Assembly: GCA_016110215.1 (NCBI GenBank)
Contig: JADWQD010000005.1
Span: 1,798,001-1,862,000, forward strand
Length of the DNA stretch: 64,000 nt
From: Capronia americana
Taxonomy: Eukaryota; Ascomycota; Eurotiomycetes; Chaetothyriales; Herpotrichiellaceae
Direction: 5' to 3'
Below, piece by piece: positions 19,907 through 29,003 of the stretch. Below the pieces are notes generated by a model. The model had not been told where the DNA came from. It was given only the letters and a program-made list of their open reading frames with translations, and ran no database searches. Position numbers and translations under genes: made by a program. Each line of letters begins with the position of its first letter. Within the stretch, counting starts at the first letter, position 1.

Positions 19907-20756
19907 ATGCCACCATCCCGACCCTGCAATCTGGACTCCCTTCTGCTGGAACAATTCCAGCTGCAAGATCGAAGAATCTACATCGAAGCCTACGCTGGAG
20001 GAGGAGACGCGGGGTATACTTTCAGAGTTCGAATTGGTAAGAAGAAATATGCGTACAAGATGGTAAGCCAGGTCAAATGAACTTATAAGCCCGTGTTGAT
20101 TTTCAGACAAGTTCAAATTCGATAACCCTGAGTTGAACGTCAATCGGTTCAGGGGCACGCACCGACGCGCCTTTTGCGATCCCTTTTACATCGAATGTCG
20201 CGCCAACGGCTCCCTCGTTCAGCAAGGGCTCAACGGCAAGATTTTTCGACCCTGTTACGGCTGGGTTGACGTGCCTGAATATGCAGAAATAGAAGTGGCT
20301 ACAAGGTTCAATATACAACCATGTCTGTGGGAGAGACCTGATTCGGCGAAGGGACAAAGAGTCAGAGGAATACTATTCGAATGGGTAGATGGCGAGACAC
20401 TTTCGTCAACCTCAATCACCGGGAGTATTGCCTCTCGGGCTCGCACGCTTCTCAGGGAATTGCATCGCGCCCGTATCCTTTGGGGCGGTCTTGGGCGGAC
20501 CAATTTTCTGATTGAACGTCCGAACTCGGACCAGCCGATCCTCCACCTTTTGGACTTGAGCGCATCGATAACCATCCCTCACGTCAAGTTCTCGATGCAG
20601 CAATTGAAACGGATGCAGCAAGAGGAGCTACAGCTCCTGGAAGTAGGATTGGCGTTATTGTCGAGGAATGAAGGCGTTTCTTTTGCCCAGTTGTCGGATT
20701 TCGGGAAAGACCTCCTGACTAAAGAATCTCAATTTATACAACACCTCTGGACCTAG
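19907..20756 (+). CDS. Fungal-type protein-kinase-like protein, probable pseudokinase
   Basis: Best model is join(19907..20062,20112..20756), 266 aa: YAYKM is followed by GTAAGC and the frame resumes at FKFDNPELN after an AAG acceptor. The more usual CAG at 20104-20106 would put the second exon out of frame, so the splice is uncertain. FRGTHRRAFCDPFYIECRA, CYGWVDVPEY and GILFEWVDGETL match fungal lineage-specific kinase-like proteins. In relatives the catalytic loop reads LHGDVKPRN; here it is ILWGGLGRTN, so the catalytic Asp is Gly. The later LDLSAS keeps the Asp of the DFG-equivalent. The N-lobe is short. I infer loss of phosphotransfer, either a pseudokinase or a gene starting to decay. 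Confidence 0.55.
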
Positions 20757-21608
20757 CCACAGCCTACCAACTGACAGTCTTCGGCTCGCAACCACTTCAT
20801 GGCATGACGTAGCTCAACAGATTCGCCATCTTCAAAGCTTGACGACGAGGTGTGGAGTGGAGACAGGCAGCGTGGCCTCATGACAGCGTCTCAGCATGAG
20901 GCGAAGAGTGCCCGGGATGCTGACAGCCAGCGGATGAGCGAAAATCTTGCCGACTTATCCAACCACCAAGCACTACCAAGCACCCATCACTTTGCATCCC
21001 CAATCCATAAGGACGAAGGGGATCCTCAACGGCAAGGTAATGGCCTCAAGCAGATTGGTACATGGACCACGACCATTTACAATGGAAGACAAACCGCAGA
21101 AACCGCCGCAATATTGTTGGGTTTGGAGGACGGTTTCAAACAGACGCAGGACTAATATCAATTGTAGGTGTTCGCACAGAGGGCCTTGGGCAAACTGATA
21201 ACATCCAGCTTATCTATAATGCAGGTTCGATGTTCAGTTGCCACCAGTGCCTAGCAAGGGAAGTCCAATTTCATTTTGGTAGAGTGTGAAACCCGATGAA
21301 CGCCCTGCACGGAGAGACCGATGAAACCAATGTCCTGATTCGGTACCAATAAAACCGGTGTCAAGGACGTACATAGATGCTTCTCCCAGTCAGTATTCAA
21401 GGCGCACCTACATCTCCCGCCTCCAGGCTGGAAAACCCGATCTCCTCGGTCTGCGGCTTTATGACTACACAAGATGCATGACGGTGCTCACGCGATCCAC
21501 TCCTCGCATCATGAATACCTCCTTCGTAATAGCTCCTTTTGACACTGGATTCCCAACAACACCTCTGTTGCTGTTCCTTGCATTGCTCATTCCCTCCATT
21601 GGCCATAA
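20757..21608. other. Intergenic stretch
   Basis: Lies between the kinase-like gene and the 3' end of RAD5. Overlapping short frames only; none resembles a known protein. Confidence 0.55.
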
Positions 21609-24600
21609 CTAACCCAACAACATCTCCAACTCCTCGATCCTTTTCTTCCTCCTCTCCTCATCGTTTTCACCCGCCCCCGATTGCCCAACCCCCAAACTCC
21701 CCGCCACGGCCATCTTCCTCTCCTGCACCCTCAACATCCTCCCTTCAATACTTTCTTTCGTCACGAATCGGATGACTTCGACTTTCTGCGTCTGACCCAT
21801 GCGGTGAACCCGATCGATGGCCTGTGCTTCCACGGCGAAACTCCACCATGGATCCATCATGTAGCACCGATTTGCGGCCGTCAGATTGAGGCCGACACCA
21901 CCTGCCCGGAGAGAAAGGAGTAAGATGCGAGGTGCGTTCGGGTCTGACGCGTTCTCTGCATTAAAGGCGCGGATCACTTGTGCCCGAACTTTCTGCGACA
22001 TTGTGCCGTCGAAGCGGAGGTGTGCGAAGCCGTGTTTGGTGAGTTGAGGAGCGATCAGGTCGAGGAAAGAAGTGAACTGGGAGAAGACCACCGCTTTCGT
22101 CCCCTTGGGCAAGGCGGACAAGTGTTTTAGCAAGGCTGCTATCTTGGCCGAAGTCGATGCAGATGGTGAGTAAGGATGGATTCGTCGTAGCGAGATCTTG
22201 CTAGGCTTGACAACAGCATCCTCCACCCCGTACATGTCTTGATCTTCATCGAATGACGGTAACTGAGTATTGTGCTTAACGACCTCGAAGACGTCTCTGG
22301 GGTTGATCTCCCCCCTGCAAGAGAAACAACGAGGATTCTCTCCTTTCTCTAACTGGTGTGCAATGTACTTTTCCAAGCAGTCTTTGCATGCACTGTGCCA
22401 GCAGGTGGTGACGGCCGGGTTATTCATGGGTTCTTCGTAGCAAAGCGGACACTCGCCGCTTGACTCATCTTGAATTTGGCGCAGGGCATGGGTGGTGAAT
22501 GTGTTGATGGGGTCTTTCGATGCTGGGTTCTCCTTGTCTGCAAGATCGGTATCTTTCGTGAATCGGGTAATCAGATCTTGAAGATCCATGTCGTCGGCAA
22601 AGCCATTCTCGTCCGCAGCAGCGGCAACAGCTGCATCCTCTTCGTCTGCCACGATGTCCTTGTTGCGCGTCAATATGGGATGGCAACAGGACTGCCGCAA
22701 GCGAAGAATTTGGGCGAAGATCGTGGTGTAGGACTTCAAGAGAGTGCCAGCTGCCACCGATTCGTTGAACGCCCTTTTCGCCCGGGTGAAGATTAGGTCG
22801 TACACTTCGCGCTCTGTCTTTGACAGCTCAACTTCTTCGACGGTGACTGATTTGGGAGGCAGCGGCACAAGAGCTTCACCTTCAGGCGTCTTCATGTCTT
22901 TGGTTCGTCGGAGCACCAGAGGTTCCAAGACGGTTTGCACGACGTTGAGTGCCCTTGCGATTTCTTTCGACTCAAATGGCACCGTGATGAACGTCTTCCA
23001 GAAAGAGAAGTTACTCCACGGCTCGACTTTGAGGAATCGGACGAGGCTGAAAAGGTCTTCCAGCCGATTGACGATCGGCGTCCCAGTCAAAACCCATCTG
23101 TGCTTGGCTTTGAGCTCATAGCAAGCCTTTGATGTCTTTGCCTGCCTGTTCTTGATTGTATGAGCTTCGTCTAGAATGACTCGGTGAAAGTCAACCGAGA
23201 ACAGGCCGCCATGTGATGCTCTCTCGCCACCAGCAGCTGACACCTGGTTGAACTCTGATAAGACGGTGCCATAACTCGTGATGATGACGTTCGGGGCAGA
23301 TCCAGCATTTGAAGCAGAGCACAAGACCTGCAGATTGACCGACTTCTCGCTACCGTAATATACCATGGTCCTCAATGTGCCTGGCTTCGAAGACTTGACA
23401 GCCTCACTTTCCCATTGTGCTAACAATGACATGGGCGCCACCACCAGCGTCGTGCACGGCGCTGGCTCGACTGACATTGACGACTGCGGAAGTCGAGGCA
23501 GGTGGTTGACCGAAGTCAGTGTCTTATCCATGGCCTCCAGATCAACCGGCGACCGATTCGAATGGATCAAGCTGTATATCTCGATTGTCTTTCCTAGTCC
23601 CATTTCATCTGCCAGTATCCCTCCCAAGCAATTCTGTTCTTGGATAGGGAAGACCAGACTGATTTCTCCAGAATAGAGGTTCACGTAGAACTTGTCCTGG
23701 CCCTCAACGGTTGGCACTGGCTTGTCGTCCGCATCTTTGGTGGGCCAGGTGTACTCTTCCCATAGAGGATGCATTGACTGTTGTTTGTCAGACTTCTCGT
23801 CCCGTTCTTTACTCAGCATCCAATGCAACGCTTGTTTCTGGTACTTTCGCAAGTCAAGTTGGAAGGTGGCGGCAGGCTCAGCTTCTGGAGTGTTGAAGTC
23901 GAACGACTGTGCCTTGCTGTACAATGTGTCGAGTTGATCCTCCTCCAATTCTTCTCCTTCCTCCTCCTCAGAGCCTGGTGTCGAAGTGCCGGATTTGCCC
24001 TTGGCTTCTTTGTCCTTGTCATATTGCTCCGCCATTTCAGCAGCTTTCAACAACCCTTGCTTTTTGTGCTTCGCCACCGTCTCATTCGTTGTCGTGGGAT
24101 TGAGGCTGACTTCCTCGAACAATTTGACGAGCGCGACTTGGCGTAAACGAAGATCCTTCTCCTCCGTACTCTCCTTCTCCAAAAAGAAGCCTGTGGCTCT
24201 GTTGTCGTCCTTGGGTTTGACAAAAGCGTTGGCTTCGAAAGCGGTCTTTACCAGATACGCACGAAGCTGGAGGTAAATTGTATCGTTGACCCGGACACGA
24301 TCCGGTGCATAGACGCAAGTTCCTTCGAAACGGCATATCTTTTGATCCAGCAACGGCGATACCCAAGAAGCCGTCTCTTCGGGTAGGCGTCCTAGTTCTT
24401 CGCCTTTGGCATTTGTAAAGCGTGTTATGACATCCGCCTTCTGGTTTCTGCCTACGACAGGCACCAACTTCCCTCCGCGCCCAATCTTTGTCTTGGGGCT
24501 GATCTTGGATCGTTCTATCCGCACTGCCTCTCCGTGGCCCAACAAGCCTGTCCCGCTCTTTGTCATCCATGCGCCCACACCGAATGATCCTACATACCGC

Positions 24601-25115
24601 TCCTCCGGCATAGAGTCCAGCCGTATTATCTGCGGGAGAGCCTGACCCTGGCGCTTTGTTCGTTGCCTAGGCGCAGAAGGAGTGCTGGTTGCTGCAGCAG
24701 ATGACCCGAGCCACGAGCCTCCTCCGCCTGGAGCAAGCAAGGACTTCGGCGCAGAAGTTGTGATGCTCTTCCATGACCCGTCCAAGTACATATTGATCGC
24801 TCGCTCAATGTTGCCATTGGCGGCAGACTGGATCTTGTCCACCACTTCCCGGGGGACATCCGCTCCGACAAAGGTGCAGAATGTGTCAGAATCGAACGTA
24901 GGCGCCGTCGCATCGTTACTAGAGGTCTGAAGATCAGCGTGGTCGGTTTGGCTGGAGTCGGCTGCAGGGCCGGTTGACGAGGTGGCGGAATTGGGTCGAC
25001 TCGAGGCATTCACCGAGGATGAGGGTGGCGGGTGCGGGTGCGGTTGTTCGGCGACATCTTCTGGGTCGTCGACGAAGAAACGCCTTTTCTTTCTGGGCCG
25101 CACGTCAACGTCCAT
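21609..25115 (-). CDS. rad5: DNA repair ATPase and ubiquitin ligase RAD5
   Basis: A 1168-residue single-exon frame. Order of parts: a basic start (RPRKKRRFF), a UBA-like helical segment near residues 80-115, a HIRAN domain about 165-290 (RYVGSFGVGAWMTKSG), SNF2 ATPase with DEMGLGKT (about 505) and DEAH (about 648), a C3HC4 RING at about 885-930 inserted between the two helicase lobes (CPLCYEEP..CWHSACKDC..CFSCR), and the C-terminal helicase lobe with DRVHRMGQTQKV (about 1107). This order is diagnostic of RAD5/HLTF. In yeast, Rad5 acts with Mms2-Ubc13 in PCNA polyubiquitylation and fork reversal; HIRAN binds 3' DNA ends. All catalytic and zinc residues look intact. It is divergent from the NDUFAF6-like gene across 276 bp holding two ACGCGT boxes. 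Confidence 0.97.
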   Translation of the reverse strand: MDVDVRPRKKRRFFVDDPEDVAEQPHPHPPPSSSVNASSRPNSATSSTGPAADSSQTDHADLQTSSNDATAPTFDSDTFCTFVGADVPREVVDKIQSAANGNIERAINMYLDGSWKSITTSAPKSLLAPGGGGSWLGSSAAATSTPSAPRQRTKRQGQALPQIIRLDSMPEERYVGSFGVGAWMTKSGTGLLGHGEAVRIERSKISPKTKIGRGGKLVPVVGRNQKADVITRFTNAKGEELGRLPEETASWVSPLLDQKICRFEGTCVYAPDRVRVNDTIYLQLRAYLVKTAFEANAFVKPKDDNRATGFFLEKESTEEKDLRLRQVALVKLFEEVSLNPTTTNETVAKHKKQGLLKAAEMAEQYDKDKEAKGKSGTSTPGSEEEEGEELEEDQLDTLYSKAQSFDFNTPEAEPAATFQLDLRKYQKQALHWMLSKERDEKSDKQQSMHPLWEEYTWPTKDADDKPVPTVEGQDKFYVNLYSGEISLVFPIQEQNCLGGILADEMGLGKTIEIYSLIHSNRSPVDLEAMDKTLTSVNHLPRLPQSSMSVEPAPCTTLVVAPMSLLAQWESEAVKSSKPGTLRTMVYYGSEKSVNLQVLCSASNAGSAPNVIITSYGTVLSEFNQVSAAGGERASHGGLFSVDFHRVILDEAHTIKNRQAKTSKACYELKAKHRWVLTGTPIVNRLEDLFSLVRFLKVEPWSNFSFWKTFITVPFESKEIARALNVVQTVLEPLVLRRTKDMKTPEGEALVPLPPKSVTVEEVELSKTEREVYDLIFTRAKRAFNESVAAGTLLKSYTTIFAQILRLRQSCCHPILTRNKDIVADEEDAAVAAAADENGFADDMDLQDLITRFTKDTDLADKENPASKDPINTFTTHALRQIQDESSGECPLCYEEPMNNPAVTTCWHSACKDCLEKYIAHQLEKGENPRCFSCRGEINPRDVFEVVKHNTQLPSFDEDQDMYGVEDAVVKPSKISLRRIHPYSPSASTSAKIAALLKHLSALPKGTKAVVFSQFTSFLDLIAPQLTKHGFAHLRFDGTMSQKVRAQVIRAFNAENASDPNAPRILLLSLRAGGVGLNLTAANRCYMMDPWWSFAVEAQAIDRVHRMGQTQKVEVIRFVTKESIEGRMLRVQERKMAVAGSLGVGQSGAGENDEERRKKRIEELEMLLG

Positions 25116-25391
25116 GGATCCGAGGGAATGGTCGCCTTTCCAATGAGCACAAATCGAAGAGGAAAGACGGAGGGAACGACGCGTGCCTTGGACGCGCTGG
25201 CACGTGACGCGTCAACGTCATACAAAGCAATTTAATTCTTTACCAGCATCAATCAAAGCACCATTATTGAAGCCGATTAAAGTGAAGGAGGAAGTCCGAT
25301 CGCCTGTGTCCCCTCTCGTTGTCGAAATGAAGGACCATCAAAGCTAGGGGGATTTCGGAAGGAAGAGACAGGAGTACAGTCCTCCGATACG
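25116..25391. promoter_or_regulatory. Divergent promoter with two ACGCGT (MCB) boxes
   Basis: The 276 bp between the RAD5 ATG (25115, - strand) and the NDUFAF6-like ATG (25392, + strand). ACGCGT occurs at 25179-25184 and 25207-25212; the second is inside the palindrome TGACGCGTCA (25205-25214) and directly follows CACGTG (25201-25206). ACGCGT is the MBF (Mbp1-Swi6 type) site that drives G1/S and DNA-repair genes in yeasts. Spacing of 64 and 92 bp from the RAD5 start makes RAD5 the likely target. This is inference from motif and position. Confidence 0.6.
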
Positions 25392-26610
25392 ATGTCGACA
25401 GCTGGAGGATGTGGCAGACGGCTGCTGTCGAGATGGCCAAAGGAAGCTCAGTACACGTCGAGTCTACATGCTCGCAACTTTACATCAACGAGACTAGCGG
25501 CTCTTTCCCTGGACCGGGATTCGCCAGATGTGAAGAAAGCACAAGCGTATTGTTCCAGTCTTGTTCGGTGGGTTTCATCTACTTGCCTCCCCCATCGAGC
25601 CTGTTTCTCACTGCAGCTCCAGAACCTATGACTCACCCTCATATACGCTGGCTCACTTCATCCGGCCGCACATGCTACCGGCGTACCTGGCCATCCGGGC
25701 CTTCAACATCGAGCTGGCCAGAATCCCCGACGTCGTATCAATGCCTCAAATTGGAGCCATGAGGATGCAATTCTGGAGAGACACCATCGACAAGAGCTTT
25801 AAGCTCACCCCGCCGTCGGAGCCCGTTGCCATCTTGATCGCTTCGTACCTCAAACAAGGCTACAAGCTCAACAAGACGTGGTTCCAACGCATCATTACAG
25901 CCCGAGACCGCAAACTGACACATCCGGGATTTACCAATCTGTCCGAGCTCGAATCTTATGCCGAGTCAACGTACTCCACGCTCCTGTACCTGACGCTCTC
26001 GGCACTACCCTTGAAATCGCTAGAGATGGACCACCTCGCCTCACACGTGGGCAAAGCTGTAGGTATTGCTGCCGTCCTTCGCGGTGTACCGCTACTTGCA
26101 TTTCCCCCTCCACCCAATTCACACTCGGTGAATCCGCCTCATATGGGGGGCGGCACGCGAGAAAGACAAGGCGTGGTTACTCTCCCTCTGGACGTCATGT
26201 CCCAATGCGGCGTCCAAGAAGAAGATATATTTCGAAATGGTGCAAACGCCGTTGGTATCCGCGATGCCGTGTTCACAGTCGCCACTCGCGCGTCGGACCA
26301 TCTCATCACCGCCCGCGAACTGCTCAAAAACGTCCAACAATACCGCGACCCAGGCCACGAATTCGAGCACATGTACGACGAAGGTCACGAGTATAGCAAG
26401 TATGACATGGGCGTGCGGACCTCGGCGGAGAAGAGGAAGGAAGATATCGACAAAGGGTTCGGCATCGTTATGGGCCCCGCTGTTAGCTCGCAATTGTGGC
26501 TCGACCGGCTGCAGAAGGTCGACTTCGACATTTTCCACCCTGACTTGAGACGGGTCGAGTGGAAGCTGCCATTCGTGGCGTGGTTGCGGAACAGGAGGGG
26601 CAAGATCTAA
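25392..26610 (+). CDS. NDUFAF6-like complex I assembly factor (squalene/phytoene-synthase fold)
   Basis: CDS join(25392..25567,25623..26610), 387 aa. The 55-nt intron (GTGGGT..CAG; the second of two nearby CAGs) joins CSSLV-R to TYDSPSYTLAHFI in frame. The N-terminus is rich in Arg and Ser (MSTAGGCGRRLLSR..), a probable mitochondrial presequence. The body matches the trans-isoprenyl diphosphate synthase, head-to-head class (PF00494), as in human NDUFAF6: AYLAIRAFNIELA, MRMQFWRDTID, HVGKAVGIAAVLRG and a conserved C-terminus ending LPFVAWLRNRRGKI. The usual Asp-rich catalytic DxxxD motifs of true phytoene synthases are not evident, as expected for an assembly factor. It converges on the CofD-like gene, with 18 bp between stops. 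Confidence 0.9.
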
Positions 26611-26628
26611 GTCTGAATGCCCCATCGT

Positions 26629-28302
26629 TCAAGGAGTCGTCAGGGCATTCGCTCTTGCCTCCTGCATCTGCGGAAAGCCGTTCGAGTCGACAGTATTTCT
26701 TCGACTCTTGCTCAGCGTCATTGCGTCGCCTTTCTTGCCGAGAATCGCCTCAATGGCTCCGATCAGAGCCTGCGAGTCGTACAACATGACGCCCTTGGAG
26801 CTCTTTCGACCATACAGCTTCAAGCAGTCAATGCCCAGAGAGGCCAGATGGCCTCGATCCACCTGTGGCGTTCCCTCCCCAGTCAGGTGGATGACATGCG
26901 TCACATACTTCCGATAGACGTCGCCTCGGGCCGGGTCGTGGGTGTGGCCGGGGGCGTGCGTATGCATGTGGCCGTTCGTTGCAGCCGCAGGGAAAAGGAA
27001 CCCGCCATGTCGCGTCGCTGCAGGAGTTGGCGGTGCCGAAGACCTTAGGGTATCGTCGGACCGCGAGGTATGAAGCTTCGGTCTCCATGGTCGGCCGGAC
27101 GAATGTTCGCCAGCGCGGGCAATTGCCTCGACAAAGTCGAATGCCGAGAAGGGATCCGAACTCGGACCCGTTTCCCGGTCCAGGGACCCGTTCAAGATCA
27201 GGATCTTGTGGCGCGCGGGTGTCGAGCGTAGCGCCTCGCCCACCCCCTTGAGGACAATCGACGGGATGATAGACGTGTAAAGTGAGCCGATCGAGTAGAT
27301 AACGGCCTGAGACTCCCTGATCGCCGACACAACCCTCGGGTTCGCGGGCGGGAGCATCTCCTGTCCATACGGATTAATATACCATATCCGCTCAATCCGC
27401 GCCGGCAGATCCTCGTCGTGATCCTTGCTAAACTTGATGTTCCGCTGGCGTAGCGTAGGAAGCGTCCCCGGGATGTGGGCGTCCTCGATCTCATCGCCCG
27501 CATGGTCGAAGCCATGATGATCCTCCAGCACGCGGAACTCCGCCTCGTCCGAACTGGAGCCCTGCGAGAGTGAGAGCGAGAGCGGGTCCGCCGCCGCCGC
27601 CGCCGCCACCACCACAGCCGGCATCTCCAGCTTCGTCCTCACCTCGGGATGGGAGATGTTGTTCTGGCCGACGATGACGTCCCCGTTCGCGAGCCCCGCG
27701 GCGATATGGTGCGAGAAGTTGGAATTGATGCTCGGGATGACGCGCACGTCGGCGTCGGGGATGGCGCAGATGCTGCTCAGCAGGTAGATGGCGGACTCGA
27801 AGCTGCCGCTGAAGAGGCGCGCGCCCGTGAGGAACAGGTTGCCCACGCTCGCCGAGGTGAAGTCGAAGGTGGACGCCGGGGGCCGCGCCCGCTTCATGAC
27901 CTCCAGGTTCAGCACGTTGAGGAACGAGCGGATGAGCTCCTTCTTCGCCGACGGGATGTCGCGCCACAGCGGGCTCGTGCCCCACACGATGGCCTGCCAG
28001 CTGGACGCGGCCTCGGCGGCGCTGGTGCTCGACAGCCGGTGGTTGAACAGGTTGGAGATGGCCGAGCGTTCCGTCGACGGCGGGTCCGTGGGGATGAGGC
28101 GCACGAGGCGCGAACGCACGTCGCCGATGCCCGGCCCGCCGAAGACGCGGATCAGTTCGGACGACGACCCGCCGTTGTCCGAGATCGGGATGATGTAGTT
28201 GAGCGGGCAGGCCTTGGTGACGCGCACGGCTTCGAAGACCTCGACGAGCGCGTTGGCCGCGCTGCCGCCGGAGAAGACGGTGATGCCTCTGGCAGTGGTC
28301 AT
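26629..28302 (-). CDS. CofD-like (UPF0052/YvcK-type) family protein
   Basis: 557 residues, single exon. Starts MTTARGITVFSGGSAANALV, whose Gly-Gly-Ser-Ala loop and the later SDNGGSSSELIRVFGGPGIGD are hallmarks of the CofD/UPF0052 family (PF01933), shared by bacterial YvcK and by archaeal 2-phospho-L-lactate transferase. NLFLTGARLFSGSFESAI and the IYSIGSLYTSIIPSIVLKGVGEAL region complete the fold. A poly-Ala run (about residues 233-240) and a His-rich stretch (HMHTHAPGHTH) are inserted relative to bacterial members. Fungi are not known to make F420, so the reaction is unknown; bacterial YvcK binds UDP-sugars and affects carbon use and cell-wall supply. All family glycines are present. The coding region is strikingly GC-rich in its 5' half. 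Confidence 0.88.
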   Translation of the reverse strand: MTTARGITVFSGGSAANALVEVFEAVRVTKACPLNYIIPISDNGGSSSELIRVFGGPGIGDVRSRLVRLIPTDPPSTERSAISNLFNHRLSSTSAAEAASSWQAIVWGTSPLWRDIPSAKKELIRSFLNVLNLEVMKRARPPASTFDFTSASVGNLFLTGARLFSGSFESAIYLLSSICAIPDADVRVIPSINSNFSHHIAAGLANGDVIVGQNNISHPEVRTKLEMPAVVVAAAAAADPLSLSLSQGSSSDEAEFRVLEDHHGFDHAGDEIEDAHIPGTLPTLRQRNIKFSKDHDEDLPARIERIWYINPYGQEMLPPANPRVVSAIRESQAVIYSIGSLYTSIIPSIVLKGVGEALRSTPARHKILILNGSLDRETGPSSDPFSAFDFVEAIARAGEHSSGRPWRPKLHTSRSDDTLRSSAPPTPAATRHGGFLFPAAATNGHMHTHAPGHTHDPARGDVYRKYVTHVIHLTGEGTPQVDRGHLASLGIDCLKLYGRKSSKGVMLYDSQALIGAIEAILGKKGDAMTLSKSRRNTVDSNGFPQMQEARANALTTP

Positions 28303-29003
28303 GGCGCTGCGATCGGATCGGATAGGAGACGGCTAAGGACAACGGGAAGGGGAGAAAATGTTCTGTCAGGTCTTTATATCGTCGCCATGATAGTAGTATA
28401 TTGTAAAGCCGTGTCCTCTTTTGTCTTGAGGTACTAGTTTTGGGGATCCCTACAGAGTCGGGATGTGAGTGAGTGTTGTCCTCGTGTCCGCCAGCCTCGC
28501 GCCGTCGCGAGCCTTGCGTCATGAACTGCCGGTGTTCTGCCGGAGCGGGACGCCAAATGAGGAAATATAGCCGGGGTGAAGTACTAGATTGAGAAATGCT
28601 TGCATTGAACAGGGAAAAGACACGAGACATGGACAGCTCTGGTATCATAGGGCTAGTTACTGGATCGGTACGACACGACATGGGACACACGTGTCGAGCA
28701 TGCCACCACGATTGTGGGTCTGTCTCATAGATTATGGGTGACGACTATCTTCGCACGTTGCTTGTGATCGGTTCTGTAGCCCGCTCTGAAACATTGTAGT
28801 ACGAAGATCTAGGTAAATGGGTGACTGACCCTCAGGTTATCTTGGCCAAGAACAACCGCAACTCCTCGCTCGATATTCTGCGAATGCCCAGCACAAGAGC
28901 AGTAGATCAGGGACCGCCCAAAACGGTATCCAACACATGCACGCCGCCTGCACTGATCGCCACTACAGAGTATGTCTGGCACCTAATTACTCAAATAAGA
29001 GCC
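28303..29003. other. Intergenic stretch
   Basis: Upstream region of the CofD-like gene and 3' flank of the CorA-type gene. No gene seen. Confidence 0.6.

Noticed and set aside
27491..28690. 399-codon - strand ORF and 262-codon + strand ORF (27649-28437)
   Set aside because: Arg/Gly/Ala-rich shadows of the GC-rich CofD-like gene; no domains.
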